Notes: generated by a model from the sequence alone, not told the origin. A stretch of 64,000 bases of DNA from Novosphingobium sp. ERN07 (GCF_012641335.1 NZ_JABAID010000017.1:1-64000); one strand, 5' to 3'. Positions 46,678-55,138 are shown, counted from the first letter of the stretch. A program made the numbers and translations.

Positions 46678-47267
46678 GGCCGCTGCGCTGCAGACAGCAG
46701 TTGCAGATACTGGCTTTGCGGAATTTCCACGGCACCCAGTGAGGCAAGGTGTGCCGTGGTGAACTGGCAATCCAGTAGCTCCGCACCTATTCTGCGCATG
46801 GAAGCAACGAGCCACGCCAGCGCTACCTTGGACGCATCGGTCTCCCGACTGAACATCGATTCGCCGCAGAATACACGGGCGAATCCCACGCCATAAAGCC
46901 CGCCAACCAGCCGTCCGTCGCGCCAGCATTCGATGGAATGCGCATGGCCATGTTCGTACAGGCCAATATAGCTGTCGCGGATTCGCGCGCTGATCCAGCT
47001 TTCTTCGGCCCCGGCGCGCGGGGCAGCGCAGGCATCGATCACCGCTTCGAAAGCCGCGTTGCAGGTTACCGTAAAACGTCCCCGCCGCAGCGTGCGCGCT
47101 AGAGAATGCGAGAGATGGAAGCCGGCCAGCGGCAGAATCGCCCGCATTCTCGGCTCCACCCAGAAAACTTCGGGATCGTCGCGGCTATCAGCCATCGGGA
47201 AAATCCCGGCACGATAAGCCTTGAGCAGAAGCTCTGGCGGGATAGCGTAGGGGTCGTTTCTGGCCAT
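46491..47267 (-). CDS. aat: Leucyl/phenylalanyl-tRNA-protein transferase
   Basis: A 258-residue transferase that adds Leu or Phe from tRNA to N-terminal Arg/Lys of proteins for ClpS/ClpAP degradation. Motifs: IPPELLLKAYRAGIFPMAD, WVEPRMRAILPL, ESWISARIRDSYIGLYEHGHAHSIECW, GVGFARVFCGESMFS and ELLDCQFTTAHLASLGAVEI. The ATG at 47267 (MARNDPY) is used; the upstream Met is less likely. The C-terminal 60 residues are extra relative to typical Aat and lie antisense to the DUF2155 tail. Confidence 0.92.
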   Translation of the reverse strand: MARNDPYAIPPELLLKAYRAGIFPMADSRDDPEVFWVEPRMRAILPLAGFHLSHSLARTLRRGRFTVTCNAAFEAVIDACAAPRAGAEESWISARIRDSYIGLYEHGHAHSIECWRDGRLVGGLYGVGFARVFCGESMFSRETDASKVALAWLVASMRRIGAELLDCQFTTAHLASLGAVEIPQSQYLQLLSAAQRPYSTAELDSARALAEDAGAGLAVGTGEAAVLGLPAGFSALRSDSLGSSSPGKLIAQSLTHTS

Positions 47268-47334
47268 AATGTGCAAGAATGTGTTTCGGTCGGTTGCATC
47301 CCCCGCGTCAACCCTCTAAGGGCGCGTCGAGCAC

Positions 47335-47410
47335 AGGAGTGTAGCTCAGTTGGTAGAGCATCGGTCTCCAAAACCGAGGGCCGTGGGTTCGAGTCCCTCC
47401 ACTCCTGCCA
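47335..47410 (+). tRNA. trpT: tRNA-Trp (anticodon CCA)
   Basis: A 76-base cloverleaf from AGGAGTG to an encoded CCA. Acceptor AGGAGTG/CACTCCT, D arm GCTC-AGTTGGTAGAGC, anticodon loop CTCCAAAA with CCA, T arm GTGGGTTCGAGTCCCTC. Its location upstream of secE-nusG is common in bacteria, though here two other genes intervene. Confidence 0.97.
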
Positions 47411-47412
47411 AA

Positions 47413-47447
47413 TCCCTTTTCAAGGGTGATATTCCCTTTCCAAGGGA
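47413..47447 (+). repeat. Two tandem small hairpins after tRNA-Trp
   Basis: CCCTT-TTC-AAGGG (47414-47426) and TCCCTT-TCC-AAGGGA (47433-47447) are near copies six bases apart, right after the tRNA. They may help end or process the tRNA transcript. Neither is followed by a T run. Confidence 0.45.
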
Positions 47448-47619
47448 GTGTGTCCACACATCCCGCTGCATCGTGGAGCTCGATGCGCGACGATCATCTG
47501 CACTTTAGGTACAGTTCCTTAGTGCAATCGCCTACATTGAAGTGCCGGTTATGGTTAACGGCTTCATGACACATTCCCTATGTCGATCCTCGAAAGGGGG
47601 TTTTGCTTAGGGGGTTCAC

Positions 47620-48225
47620 ATGGTTCGCTTGCAAGATCGTGAAACGATGGGCGCGGATACGGTATCCGTTGAGATCGTTTCTCGCATGATTTTCGGGTGC
47701 GGACACCATGCCGAGGTTTACAGCGATGTCGCTGAACTGGGGCGCCACATTCCGCAGGACGGTGTAGTTCTCGTGCTGGAAGATGGCGGTTGTTCTGCAG
47801 TTGCTGTTACCGAAATGCTCGGTCGGCGAGGTGTGTGGCTTCCCGTTCTGGCTTATGCCGAAAACATCAATGCTGATCGAATCGTTCGCAGTGTGAAAGC
47901 TGGTGTCATGGACTACATGGTCGGACCGGTTGCCCCGGCCGCGCTCATCACGAAGGTTCACAAGTGCTATAACGAAGGCGCTACAATGCTTGGCGCCCGC
48001 ACGCGCCATGCCAGCGCGCGTGCATTGGTAGGCGCGCTTTCGCAGCGCGAACGAGAAGTGCTCGAATTGCTGGTGGAAGGGCTGTCGAACAAGGAAATTG
48101 CCCGGCACCTTGAAATCAGTCCCCGCACGGTCGAAATTCACCGCATGAAAATGATGGCCAAATTGGGTGCCAAATCCTCTGCTCATGCCATTCGCCTGAG
48201 ACTCGACGCCAATTCGATCAATTAA
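47620..48225 (+). CDS. LuxR/FixJ-type regulator with degenerate receiver
   Basis: A 201-residue two-domain regulator. The C-terminal LuxR/GerE helix-turn-helix is intact (LSQREREVLELLVEGLSNKEIA, SPRTVEIHRMKMMAKL). The N-terminal receiver-like domain lacks the usual acidic pair, has Glu-Asp (VLVLEDGG) where the phospho-acceptor Asp is expected, and has Gly at the usual conserved Lys (YMVGPVAP). No histidine kinase is nearby. It probably works without phosphorylation or senses another signal. Start ATG 47620. Confidence 0.82.
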   Translation: MVRLQDRETMGADTVSVEIVSRMIFGCGHHAEVYSDVAELGRHIPQDGVVLVLEDGGCSAVAVTEMLGRRGVWLPVLAYAENINADRIVRSVKAGVMDYMVGPVAPAALITKVHKCYNEGATMLGARTRHASARALVGALSQREREVLELLVEGLSNKEIARHLEISPRTVEIHRMKMMAKLGAKSSAHAIRLRLDANSIN

Positions 48226-48247
48226 GTGACCGACGCCGTAGAAGCAT

Positions 48248-48282
48248 GAAAAAACGGGGCGGCTGCTTTCGCATCCGCCCCG
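48248..48282 (-). terminator. Intrinsic terminator for the repetitive-protein gene
   Basis: CGGGGCGG (48255-48262) pairs with CCGCCCCG (48275-48282), with a TGC/GCA extension. Read on the minus strand the stem is followed by TTTTTT (48254-48249), so it serves the leftward gene ending at 48406. It is also between convergent genes. Confidence 0.75.
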
Positions 48283-48405
48283 AGTCTCGTCTCATGCGTC
48301 TGGTTCGCTTGAGAACTCAATCAATCTATGTCTGATAATCTGGCAAAGCCAGAACGATATCACGCAGTGCTATGCAAATCGCACGCTTTGTCGCGCATGA
48401 TCGCA

Positions 48406-48960
48406 TCAGTTGCCAAGTAACCCGCCTGCGCGACCAGTCACGCCGGTGGTTAAACCGCCGCCCAGCGATCCTGCTGCGCCCATGCTGCCACCGCTGATCT
48501 GTCCGCCAATCGCGCCCTGACCTGAAACGGCCGAATCGAGTGCGCCGGAGTTGGCTACGCTATCCAGCTTGCGATCTGCACCGCGTGCTACGCGATCCGT
48601 GGTGCGTGCGGCACGCTGCGCAGTAGCGTCAGCCTTGCGCTTAGCGCGGTCTGCTGTGGCCTCGGTGGTGCGCTTTGCGCGGTCAGCAGTCGCATCCACC
48701 TTGCGTTCGACAGACTGGGTATCAGCCTGCGTGGTATTGTCGACCTGGGCTGCCCCGGCTACGTTGCCAGCAACGCCATTGCCGTTCTGTGCCTGGCCGC
48801 TGCCGCTGACGCCTGCCCCGGTTGTGCTGGTGGCAGTGCCATTACCAACAGATGCCTGCGCGCCAGTCTGCGCCGATCCACCGGCAGAAACCTGACCGCT
48901 TTGTGCATGAGCTGTTCCCGCCGTAGCGAGCGCGACGAGGGGGAGAATGATATGTTTCAT
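48406..48960 (-). CDS. Secreted low-complexity repeat protein
   Basis: A 184-residue protein with a signal peptide (TAGTAHAQ) followed by a Gly/Ala/Ser/Gln-rich part (20-80). A basic repeat block with about 11-residue period follows (88-130: DATADRAKRTTE, ATADRAKRKA, DATAQRAARTT, DRVARGADRK), and a Gly-rich end. The repeats would form an amphipathic, positively charged helix. I do not recognise a family. Possible roles are envelope or peptidoglycan association, or a DNA- or RNA-binding coat. Its own terminator lies downstream. Confidence 0.7.
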   Translation of the reverse strand: MKHIILPLVALATAGTAHAQSGQVSAGGSAQTGAQASVGNGTATSTTGAGVSGSGQAQNGNGVAGNVAGAAQVDNTTQADTQSVERKVDATADRAKRTTEATADRAKRKADATAQRAARTTDRVARGADRKLDSVANSGALDSAVSGQGAIGGQISGGSMGAAGSLGGGLTTGVTGRAGGLLGN

Positions 48961-49244
48961 TTTCGCTTCCTTTCAGCGGGTTTCAACCCGAATTTTCCTT
49001 CAGGCTCACAACTGGCCAAGGACGCGGGTGGTTCCGGTGGTGTGCTTCGCCCTGCCCGAACCGCGGGGCAGCCCATCGTTTGTCGCGCCCTTGCCATTTC
49101 GCGGTATCGCGACTAGATGAAAGGAACTTCCGACATCGGAAAATCGCCAGCCCCTCCCGGACACGTCCGGGGCGGCGATGTCCCCTAGGCGGAAGAAACG
49201 AGTTTCAACGCGGCACAAGTCGCAGCAAGCAAGGCGTTCGAGCA

Positions 49245-49439
49245 ATGGCCAAGACCAGCCCCGGCGAATTCTTCAACCAGGTAAAGGCGGAAGCGCGCAA
49301 GGTCGTCTGGCCGACCCGTCAGGAAACCACTACCACCGCGATCTTCGTCGGCATCATGATGCTGCTGCTCGCCGTGTTTTTCCTCGGAATTGACTCGCTG
49401 TTCGGCATGGCGGTCAAGTTCCTGCTGTCGCTCGCCTGA
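49245..49439 (+). CDS. secE: Preprotein translocase subunit SecE
   Basis: A 64-residue single-span SecE: cytoplasmic helix PGEFFNQVKAEARKVVWPTRQET with the conserved VVWPTR, and one transmembrane segment (IFVGIMMLLLAVFFLGI). Forms the SecYEG channel. The ATG at 49245 is chosen since upstream frame residues are unlike SecE. It is 32 bases before nusG, the standard order. Confidence 0.95.
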   Translation: MAKTSPGEFFNQVKAEARKVVWPTRQETTTTAIFVGIMMLLLAVFFLGIDSLFGMAVKFLLSLA

Positions 49440-49471
49440 ACAAAAACCTACAGGACCTGAGAGAGTAAGAT

Positions 49472-50011
49472 ATGGCCCGCTGGTACATCATTCACGCCTA
49501 TTCCGGTTTCGAGAACAAGGTGAAGGAAGCGATCATTTCCGAAGCCGAGCGCATCGGTCTGTCGCAGCTCGTCGAAGCAGTCGAAGTTCCGACCGAAACC
49601 GTAACGGAAGTGAAGCGCGGCAAGAAGGTTCAGGTCGAACGCAAGTTTATGCCCGGTTACGTTCTCGCCAAGCTGGCGATGAACGACGATATCTATCACC
49701 TCGTAAAGAACACGCCGAAGGTTACCGGCTTCCTCGGCACAAACAACAAGCCGCAGCCGATTTCGGACAAGGAAGCCGCCCGCTATTTCGGCGCGCGCGA
49801 ACAGGCGGCTGCCGAACCGCGCAAGAACGTCGCCGTCGATTACGAAATTGGCGATTCGGTCAAGGTCAACGCAGGCCCCTTCGCCTCGTTCAACGGCGTG
49901 GTCGAAGAACTGGACTTCGACAAGAGCCGCGTGAAGGTTTCGGTGTCGATCTTCGGGCGCGCAACGCCGGTGGAACTGGGCTTCGAGGAAGTCGAACTTG
50001 TTCGCGGTTGA
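49472..50011 (+). CDS. nusG: Transcription termination/antitermination factor NusG
   Basis: A 179-residue NusG: NGN domain from ARWYIIHAYSGFENKV to about 115, and a KOW domain (DSVKVNAGPFASFNGVVEELD, VSIFGRATPVELGFEEVELV). It binds RNA polymerase and Rho or ribosomal S10. Full length, in the secE-nusG-rplK-rplA order. Confidence 0.96.
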   Translation: MARWYIIHAYSGFENKVKEAIISEAERIGLSQLVEAVEVPTETVTEVKRGKKVQVERKFMPGYVLAKLAMNDDIYHLVKNTPKVTGFLGTNNKPQPISDKEAARYFGAREQAAAEPRKNVAVDYEIGDSVKVNAGPFASFNGVVEELDFDKSRVKVSVSIFGRATPVELGFEEVELVRG

Positions 50012-50030
50012 TCCTGCAACACTTGCATTT

Positions 50031-50056
50031 GCGGGCCGATAGCCTTATCGGCCCGC
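50031..50056 (+). terminator. Stem-loop between nusG and rplK
   Basis: An 11-bp perfect stem (GCGGGCCGATA/TATCGGCCCGC, loop GCCT) 20 bases after nusG. There is no T run, so it may be a weak terminator, processing site or part of the L11 leader. The remaining bases to rplK contain further GC pairing where the L1 feedback site of this operon would be expected. Confidence 0.5.
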
Positions 50057-50168
50057 GCTTCACTGCCTGAAATGGCGGTGATTCCGTGCGGGAGTCCCGG
50101 TTTGCCGGGGCGTTTGACCGCTCACTCTGAGGGGGCCTTGGCCCTCGACAGGAAGAAAGGAGGCCATC

Positions 50169-50600
50169 GTGGCCAAGAAAATTGAAGGTTACATCAAGCT
50201 GCAGGTTGCAGCCGGTGAAGCAAAGCCTGCTCCGCCGATCGGCCCGGCGCTGGGTCAGCGCGGCGTCAACATCATGGAATTCTGCAAGCAGTTCAACGCT
50301 GCCACGCAGGAAGTGGAAAAGGGCACGCCGCTCCCCACCGTGATCACGGTCTATGCCGACCGTTCGTTCACCTTCGTGACCAAGACCCCGCCCGCAACCT
50401 TCTTCATCAAGAAGGCCGTTGGCATCAAGTCGGGTTCCAAGACTCCGGGCAAGGCTTCGGCCGGCACGATCACCCGCGCGCAGCTCGCTGACATCGCACA
50501 GGCCAAGATGAAGGACCTGAACGCGAACGACATCGACGCCGCAACGAAGATCATCGAAGGCTCCGCTCGCGCGATGGGCCTCACCGTGGTGGAGGGCTGA
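50169..50600 (+). CDS. rplK: 50S ribosomal protein L11
   Basis: A 143-residue L11: AKKIEGYIKLQVAAGEAKP, PPIGPALGQRGVNIMEFCKQFNA, TPPATFFIKKAVGIKSGS and the closing IIEGSARAMGLTVV. Starts at GTG 50169 behind an AAGGAGG site. Part of the L11-L1 operon. Confidence 0.97.
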   Translation: MAKKIEGYIKLQVAAGEAKPAPPIGPALGQRGVNIMEFCKQFNAATQEVEKGTPLPTVITVYADRSFTFVTKTPPATFFIKKAVGIKSGSKTPGKASAGTITRAQLADIAQAKMKDLNANDIDAATKIIEGSARAMGLTVVEG

Positions 50601-50604
50601 GACT

Positions 50605-51306
50605 GTGGCCAACCTGACCAAGAAGCAGAAGTCGCTGACCGAAAAGCTGGGCGACAACCAGAAGCTCTATGGCGTTGACGAAGCGATCAAGCTTCTCAAG
50701 GATCTCAAGAGCGCCAAGTTCGACGAAAGCCTTGAAGTTTCGCTGAACCTCGGCGTCGATCCGCGCCACGCCGACCAGATGGTCCGTGGCATGGTTTCGC
50801 TGCCTTCGGGCACCGGCAAGGACGTGAAGGTCGCCGTGTTCGCCCGTGGCGACAAGGCCGAAGCTGCTCTCGCCGCTGGCGCTGACAAAGTCGGTGCCGA
50901 AGATCTGCTCGAAGACATGCAGAACGGCAACCTCGACTATGGCCGCGTGATCGCGACGCCCGACATGATGGGCATCGTCGGCCGCCTCGGCAAGGTGCTG
51001 GGTCCGAAGGGCCTGATGCCGAACCCGAAGCTTGGCACTGTCACCCCGAACGTCGCTGATGCGGTCAAGGCTGCCAAGAGCGGCCAGATCGAATTCCGCG
51101 TCGAAAAGGCCGGCATCATCCACGGCGGTATCGGCAAGCTCTCGTTCTCGGACGAAGCGCTGCGCGCCAACTTTGACGCTTTCGTTGATGCGATCGTCAA
51201 GGCGAAGCCGGCTGGTGCCAAGGGCAAGTACGTCCGCAAGGTCGGTCTGTCCTCGTCGATGGGCCCCGGCCTGAAGATCGACGTTGCCCAGGTTCATGGC
51301 GGCTAA
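50605..51306 (+). CDS. rplA: 50S ribosomal protein L1
   Basis: A 233-residue L1: LTEKLGDNQKLYGVDEAIKLL, SLNLGVDPRHADQMVRG, GRLGKVLGPKGLMPNPKLGTV and a SSSMGPGLKID end. Starts at GTG 50605, four bases after rplK, so coupled. L1 in this operon normally represses it by binding the leader. A terminator follows. Confidence 0.97.
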   Translation: MANLTKKQKSLTEKLGDNQKLYGVDEAIKLLKDLKSAKFDESLEVSLNLGVDPRHADQMVRGMVSLPSGTGKDVKVAVFARGDKAEAALAAGADKVGAEDLLEDMQNGNLDYGRVIATPDMMGIVGRLGKVLGPKGLMPNPKLGTVTPNVADAVKAAKSGQIEFRVEKAGIIHGGIGKLSFSDEALRANFDAFVDAIVKAKPAGAKGKYVRKVGLSSSMGPGLKIDVAQVHGG

Positions 51307-51333
51307 GTCCGTCTGAATGACGCAAGAAAAAGA

Positions 51334-51366
51334 AGGCCGGGGAGGGAAACCTCTCCGGCCCTTTTT
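51334..51366 (+). terminator. Intrinsic terminator after rplA
   Basis: GGCCGGGGAGG pairs with CCTCTCCGGCC (one G-T pair) around a short GAAA-containing loop, followed by CTTTTTCT. It closes the L11-L1 operon. Confidence 0.88.
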
Positions 51367-51396
51367 CTGTCTGACGAAGGCGTATAGGAGCGGGGG

Positions 51397-51576
51397 ATGC
51401 CCGACGCAGAGACTTCGCAAAATCCTGTAACCATTGCGCGCCTGCAGGTGGAGGCGCTGATCCCGCCTGAAAAGCGCGGTCCCGGCTGGGATCGGCACTG
51501 GCGCGAACTCGAAGCCTATGCCGATGCGGCAATGGAAGGCGCGGTGGGAGACTGGACCGTCAATCCGCGCCCCTGA
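51397..51576 (+). CDS. Small hypothetical protein (59 aa)
   Basis: A 59-residue frame starting MPDAETSQNPVTIARLQ and ending WTVNPRP, with a good ribosome site (TAGGAG, about 10 bases upstream). It is acidic, Trp-rich towards the end, and contains WDRHWRELEAYADAAMEG. No domain recognised. The gene overlaps the convergent lipoprotein gene by 17 bases. Codon pattern resembles the neighbours. Confidence 0.6.
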   Translation: MPDAETSQNPVTIARLQVEALIPPEKRGPGWDRHWRELEAYADAAMEGAVGDWTVNPRP

Positions 51577-52027
51577 TGTTGGCACGGGTGTAGCATTCCA
51601 CAACAAGGCTGATCGCACGCCCGTCGGCCAGTTTCAGCACGGCTCTATGCGATAGGATCGTTCCGACGGGACATTCCGCCATCGGCCCGCGCTGCGAGGC
51701 CAATCGCTCCCGCGAGAATCCCAGCGGCGCGACGACTTTGCCGAAGGGCGTTTCGCTGCTTTCCAGCGCGCGGTTCATCTCCGGCGTCAGCCGCGCTGGC
51801 ACATACCAGTTGTGCGCGATGGACAGCACGGTGTTGCCACAGGCCAGCCGGACATGCCGGTAACCCACTGCATCGCTTTCGCTAACCCCAAGAGTGGCGC
51901 GGATCGCGGGGGACGCATCGGATTGCGCGGTCCGGTCCGCCAGTGCGCGGATTGCGGGCGGATCGGCTATCCGGCGCGCGTCACACCAATGCCCCAGCGT
52001 CACGGTGGCACTGTCGTTCGCGGCCAA
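51560..52027 (-). CDS. Chorismate-lyase-like lipoprotein with unclear start
   Basis: From TTG 52027 this gives 155 residues with strands and a TPFGKVVAPLGFSRE motif reminiscent of the chorismate lyase/UTRA fold (YRHVRLACGNTVLSIA, then VVECYTRA). The frame continues upstream to at least 52111 and encodes PLLLLALLGAC, a clear lipoprotein signal. No ATG, GTG or TTG precedes it before the stop at 52139; only CTG codons (52105, 52111) are available. The true start may therefore be a CTG overlapping the end of the isomerase gene. Function beyond fold resemblance is not established. Confidence 0.6.
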   Translation of the reverse strand: MAANDSATVTLGHWCDARRIADPPAIRALADRTAQSDASPAIRATLGVSESDAVGYRHVRLACGNTVLSIAHNWYVPARLTPEMNRALESSETPFGKVVAPLGFSRERLASQRGPMAECPVGTILSHRAVLKLADGRAISLVVECYTRANIRGAD

Positions 52028-52094
52028 CGCTTGCTCGAAGTCAGGCAGCGCGGACGTGGTACACGCACCGAGCAGGGCCAGCAGCAGTAGCGGC

Positions 52095-52793
52095 TCAGGG
52101 CGCAGGCGCAGCGACCGGCTCCGGCAAGCGGCGCGCGGTCACGATTTTCACCGGCTTGGCCAGAATCTGCCCGCGCATGATCCCTTCGCCCTCGGTTTCC
52201 GAAATTGGAGCCGCGAAAATCGCCTTCACCACATCCATGCCTTCGATCACCTGCCCGAACGCGGCATATCCAGCCTTCGCTTCGGGATCGGCGGACTCCG
52301 GCTGCGCGTCCAGCCCTGGCTGATCCGACACCATGATCGAGAAATCTCCCGTGGCCGTGCCGGGGGCATAGCGGGCCATCGAAAGCGTCCCTGCCTTGTG
52401 CAGCACGCCGGTCTGGTCGGTCGGCTCGTGCGCGATGGGCGAAAGGTTGCGCTTCGGATCGCCGCGTGTGCCCGCTTGAATCAGGCCATTGGGCTGCTCA
52501 CCCCATTTCAGGTGCATCGCGCGGTAGAACACCGTGCCATCGAACCGCTTCGTTTCGGCATAACGGACGAAATTGGTGGCACTGGCAGGCGCGCGCTTCA
52601 CGTCCAACTCCACCACGATCCGTCCGGCCTCAGTCTCCAGCGCCACGCGCACCTTGTCGGGGAGGGGGGCCTTCGACGGCGCCGGATAGGCAGGCGCTGC
52701 CGGGCGCGCTGGCACAACCCGTTTCTTCACCGGCGCAGCGGCCACCAGCAGCACGGCCAATGGGGCAAGCAGAGCGAGGCGTCTTGAAAACAT
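52095..52793 (-). CDS. Cyclophilin-type peptidyl-prolyl isomerase, exported
   Basis: A 232-residue protein with a signal peptide (MFSRRLALLAPLAVLLVAAA) and a cyclophilin domain from about 55: VALETEAGRIVVELDVKRAPAS, FDGTVFYRAM, GTLSMARYAPGTATGDFSI, AFGQVIEGMDVV. Catalyses proline isomerisation in the envelope. ATG 52793 chosen for the signal peptide. It follows the CinA-like gene by four bases; the lipoprotein gene overlaps its 3' end. Confidence 0.9.
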   Translation of the reverse strand: MFSRRLALLAPLAVLLVAAAPVKKRVVPARPAAPAYPAPSKAPLPDKVRVALETEAGRIVVELDVKRAPASATNFVRYAETKRFDGTVFYRAMHLKWGEQPNGLIQAGTRGDPKRNLSPIAHEPTDQTGVLHKAGTLSMARYAPGTATGDFSIMVSDQPGLDAQPESADPEAKAGYAAFGQVIEGMDVVKAIFAAPISETEGEGIMRGQILAKPVKIVTARRLPEPVAAPAP

Positions 52794-52797
52794 CGGC

Positions 52798-53559
52798 TCA
52801 GATCCCTCCTGCCACCGGCGCACGGCCCAGTGCGTCAAGGCCGCGCTCCAGTTCCGCCGCGCAAGCGCCAAGCTGCTCATTGCTTACCGAACGGATCACG
52901 AAGTTCGCGCCGGTGCGCCCCTCGCGGAAGAACGGATAGCTGCCAATCTGAACGCCTTCGAATGCCTTTTCGGTTTCGCGCAGCAAGTCTGCGATCTCGC
53001 TTTCGGCCACCCAGCAGCCGATGGTGGTGGACAGCAGCGGCAGCCCGCCTTCCAACTGACCGGTCAAACTGTCGAGCATCTGCGCGGTGATTCCCGGCAC
53101 GCCCGCCATCAGGAACACGTTGCCCGCCCGGATCCCCGGCGCGCCCGAAACGCGGTTCTCGATCAGATCTGCGCCATCGGGCACCCGCGCCATGCGCAGC
53201 CGCGCATCGTTCAGCCCGCCGCGAGTGGCATAATAGCTTTCGAGGATAGCGCGTGCCTTGGGGTGGATCACCACGCCCACGCCCAAGGCCGCCGCCACGG
53301 CATCGACCGTGATGTCATCATGCGTCGGCCCGATACCACCGGTTGTGAACAGATAGTCGTTGCGCGCCCGCAGCGTGTTCACGGCTTCGATGATGGCGTC
53401 CACGTCATCGGGCACCACGCGCACTTCGCGTAAGCGGATGCCCTGCACGCCAAGCCACGTTGCCACTTGCGCAATGTTCTTGTCCTGCGTGCGGCCGGAA
53501 AGGATTTCGTCGCCAACCACCACCAGCGCGGCGGTCCAGATGCGGGATTCGGTGCTCAT
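52798..53559 (-). CDS. CinA-like molybdopterin-binding domain protein
   Basis: A 253-residue protein with the MoCF/CinA N-terminal domain: TAALVVVGDEILSGRTQDKN, TTGGIGPTHDDITVDAVA, NVFLMAGVPGI. The nicotinamide deamidase domain of full CinA is absent, as in many stand-alone forms (COG1058). These act as ADP-ribose/FAD-type pyrophosphatases or remain unassigned. ATG 53559 (MSTESRIW) chosen; the upstream frame overlaps the monooxygenase end. Confidence 0.85.
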   Translation of the reverse strand: MSTESRIWTAALVVVGDEILSGRTQDKNIAQVATWLGVQGIRLREVRVVPDDVDAIIEAVNTLRARNDYLFTTGGIGPTHDDITVDAVAAALGVGVVIHPKARAILESYYATRGGLNDARLRMARVPDGADLIENRVSGAPGIRAGNVFLMAGVPGITAQMLDSLTGQLEGGLPLLSTTIGCWVAESEIADLLRETEKAFEGVQIGSYPFFREGRTGANFVIRSVSNEQLGACAAELERGLDALGRAPVAGGI

Positions 53560-53599
53560 ATCCGGCAGGGATACCGCATGGCCCGCCGCCGCAAAAGCG

Positions 53600-55138
53600 C
53601 TATTCGGCCGCTTCCATCTCCCCTTCGTGCGGCGTCCCCGCATGGGCCGCCGGGCGAGCATGGCCGAACTGCAACACGCCGTCCTCAATCGGGTCGTCGC
53701 GCATCCATGCCCGGTCGCGCACGTAATCCTGATTCAGCCTCCAGCGCATATCGCTGGCCGATTTGGGCAGCAGATGCCGTGCCCGCTCGATATAGCCTGA
53801 TGAGAAATCGTAGATATTGTCTTCATCGAGATGGTGATTGGGTGCGAGCTTGGGCACCGCAATTTCCATCCCTTGCGTCTTCATCGCGTTCAGCACATCG
53901 CACACATAGCGCGCGTTGATATCGGCCCGAAGCGTCCACGAAGCGTTGAGATAGCCAAACACCGCCGCCATGTTCGGCACGTTCGAGAACATCGCGCCCT
54001 TGTAATAATAGCGGTCGGCAAAATCGACAGGCACCCCGTCGACACTCAGCGCGATCTTCCCGGCCATGACCATTTTCAGGCCAGTCGCCGTCACAATCAC
54101 GTCGGCTTCCAGATGCTTGCCCGATTTGAGCCGGATACCAGTAGCGTCGAATCGGTCGATATTGTCTGTCACCACGCTGGCCTTGCCCGCACGGATCGCT
54201 TCGAACAGGTCGGCATCAGGCACCAGGCATAGCCGCTGCTCCCACGGGTTATAGGGCGGGGTGAATGCCTTCTCGTCGTACTTGTCGCCCAGCGCGGCCT
54301 TGATCCGCTTGGTCAGGAACGCCTTGACCTTTTCGGGCTGGGTTCGCGCCTTTTTGAACACGAGGTTCTGCAACCGCACATTCTTGAACCGCGTGATGCG
54401 ATAGGCGAGTTCTGCTGGCAGGAACTTGCGCAGAAAATTGGCGATACCGTCTTTTGCGGGGCGAATGCCATACCACGTCGGCGTGCGTTGTAGCATCGTC
54501 ACGTGTGCGGCCTTGTCTGCCATCGAAGGCACGATGGTCACTGCCGTCGCGCCCGATCCGATCACCACCACGCGCTTGCCGGTGTAATCGAAGTTTTCCG
54601 GCCAGAACTGCGGATGCACGATCTCTCCGTTGAAGTCCTCGCGCCCCGCGAACGTCGCTTCATAAGGCTTGTCGTAATCGTAATAGCCCGAACCCAGATA
54701 GAGCCAGCGCGCGGTCATCCGGCGATGTTCGCCATCCTTGCCTTCCAGCAGAACCACCCACTGCGCAGTCGCGCTGTCGAAGTCCGCGCTCAGAACTTTG
54801 CTGTCAAAGCGGATATGGCGGCGGATATCGCGTTCGTCCGCGATGCGGTTCAGATATTCAAGGATCGAAGGGCCATCCGCGATGGATTTTTCATGCCGCC
54901 AAGGCTCGAACACGAAGCCCAGTGTGTGCATGTCGGAATCCGATCTGACGCCTGGATAACGGAACAAGTCCCAAGTGCCGCCAATCTGCCCGCGTCGTTC
55001 CACGATGGCATAGCTGCGATCAGGGCAGAGCATCTGCATATGCGCGGCCATGCCGATGCCGGAAATGCCCGCGCCGACGATCAGAACATCAACATCGGGT
55101 TTCGCATCAGCGGCGATGGAGGGCTGGTATGCTCCCAC
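53600..55138 (-). CDS. Type I Baeyer-Villiger monooxygenase (FAD/NADPH)
   Basis: A 512-residue flavoprotein: FAD-binding GAGISG (22-27), GGTWDLFRYPGVRSDSDM, the Baeyer-Villiger signature FNGEIVHPQFW (169-179; FxGxxxHxxxW), and the NADPH loop IGSGATAV. It resembles EthA-type enzymes that oxidise ketones, aldehydes or sulfides. No neighbouring gene suggests a substrate. The start at 55138 is plausible. Full length. Confidence 0.92.
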   Translation of the reverse strand: MGAYQPSIAADAKPDVDVLIVGAGISGIGMAAHMQMLCPDRSYAIVERRGQIGGTWDLFRYPGVRSDSDMHTLGFVFEPWRHEKSIADGPSILEYLNRIADERDIRRHIRFDSKVLSADFDSATAQWVVLLEGKDGEHRRMTARWLYLGSGYYDYDKPYEATFAGREDFNGEIVHPQFWPENFDYTGKRVVVIGSGATAVTIVPSMADKAAHVTMLQRTPTWYGIRPAKDGIANFLRKFLPAELAYRITRFKNVRLQNLVFKKARTQPEKVKAFLTKRIKAALGDKYDEKAFTPPYNPWEQRLCLVPDADLFEAIRAGKASVVTDNIDRFDATGIRLKSGKHLEADVIVTATGLKMVMAGKIALSVDGVPVDFADRYYYKGAMFSNVPNMAAVFGYLNASWTLRADINARYVCDVLNAMKTQGMEIAVPKLAPNHHLDEDNIYDFSSGYIERARHLLPKSASDMRWRLNQDYVRDRAWMRDDPIEDGVLQFGHARPAAHAGTPHEGEMEAAE

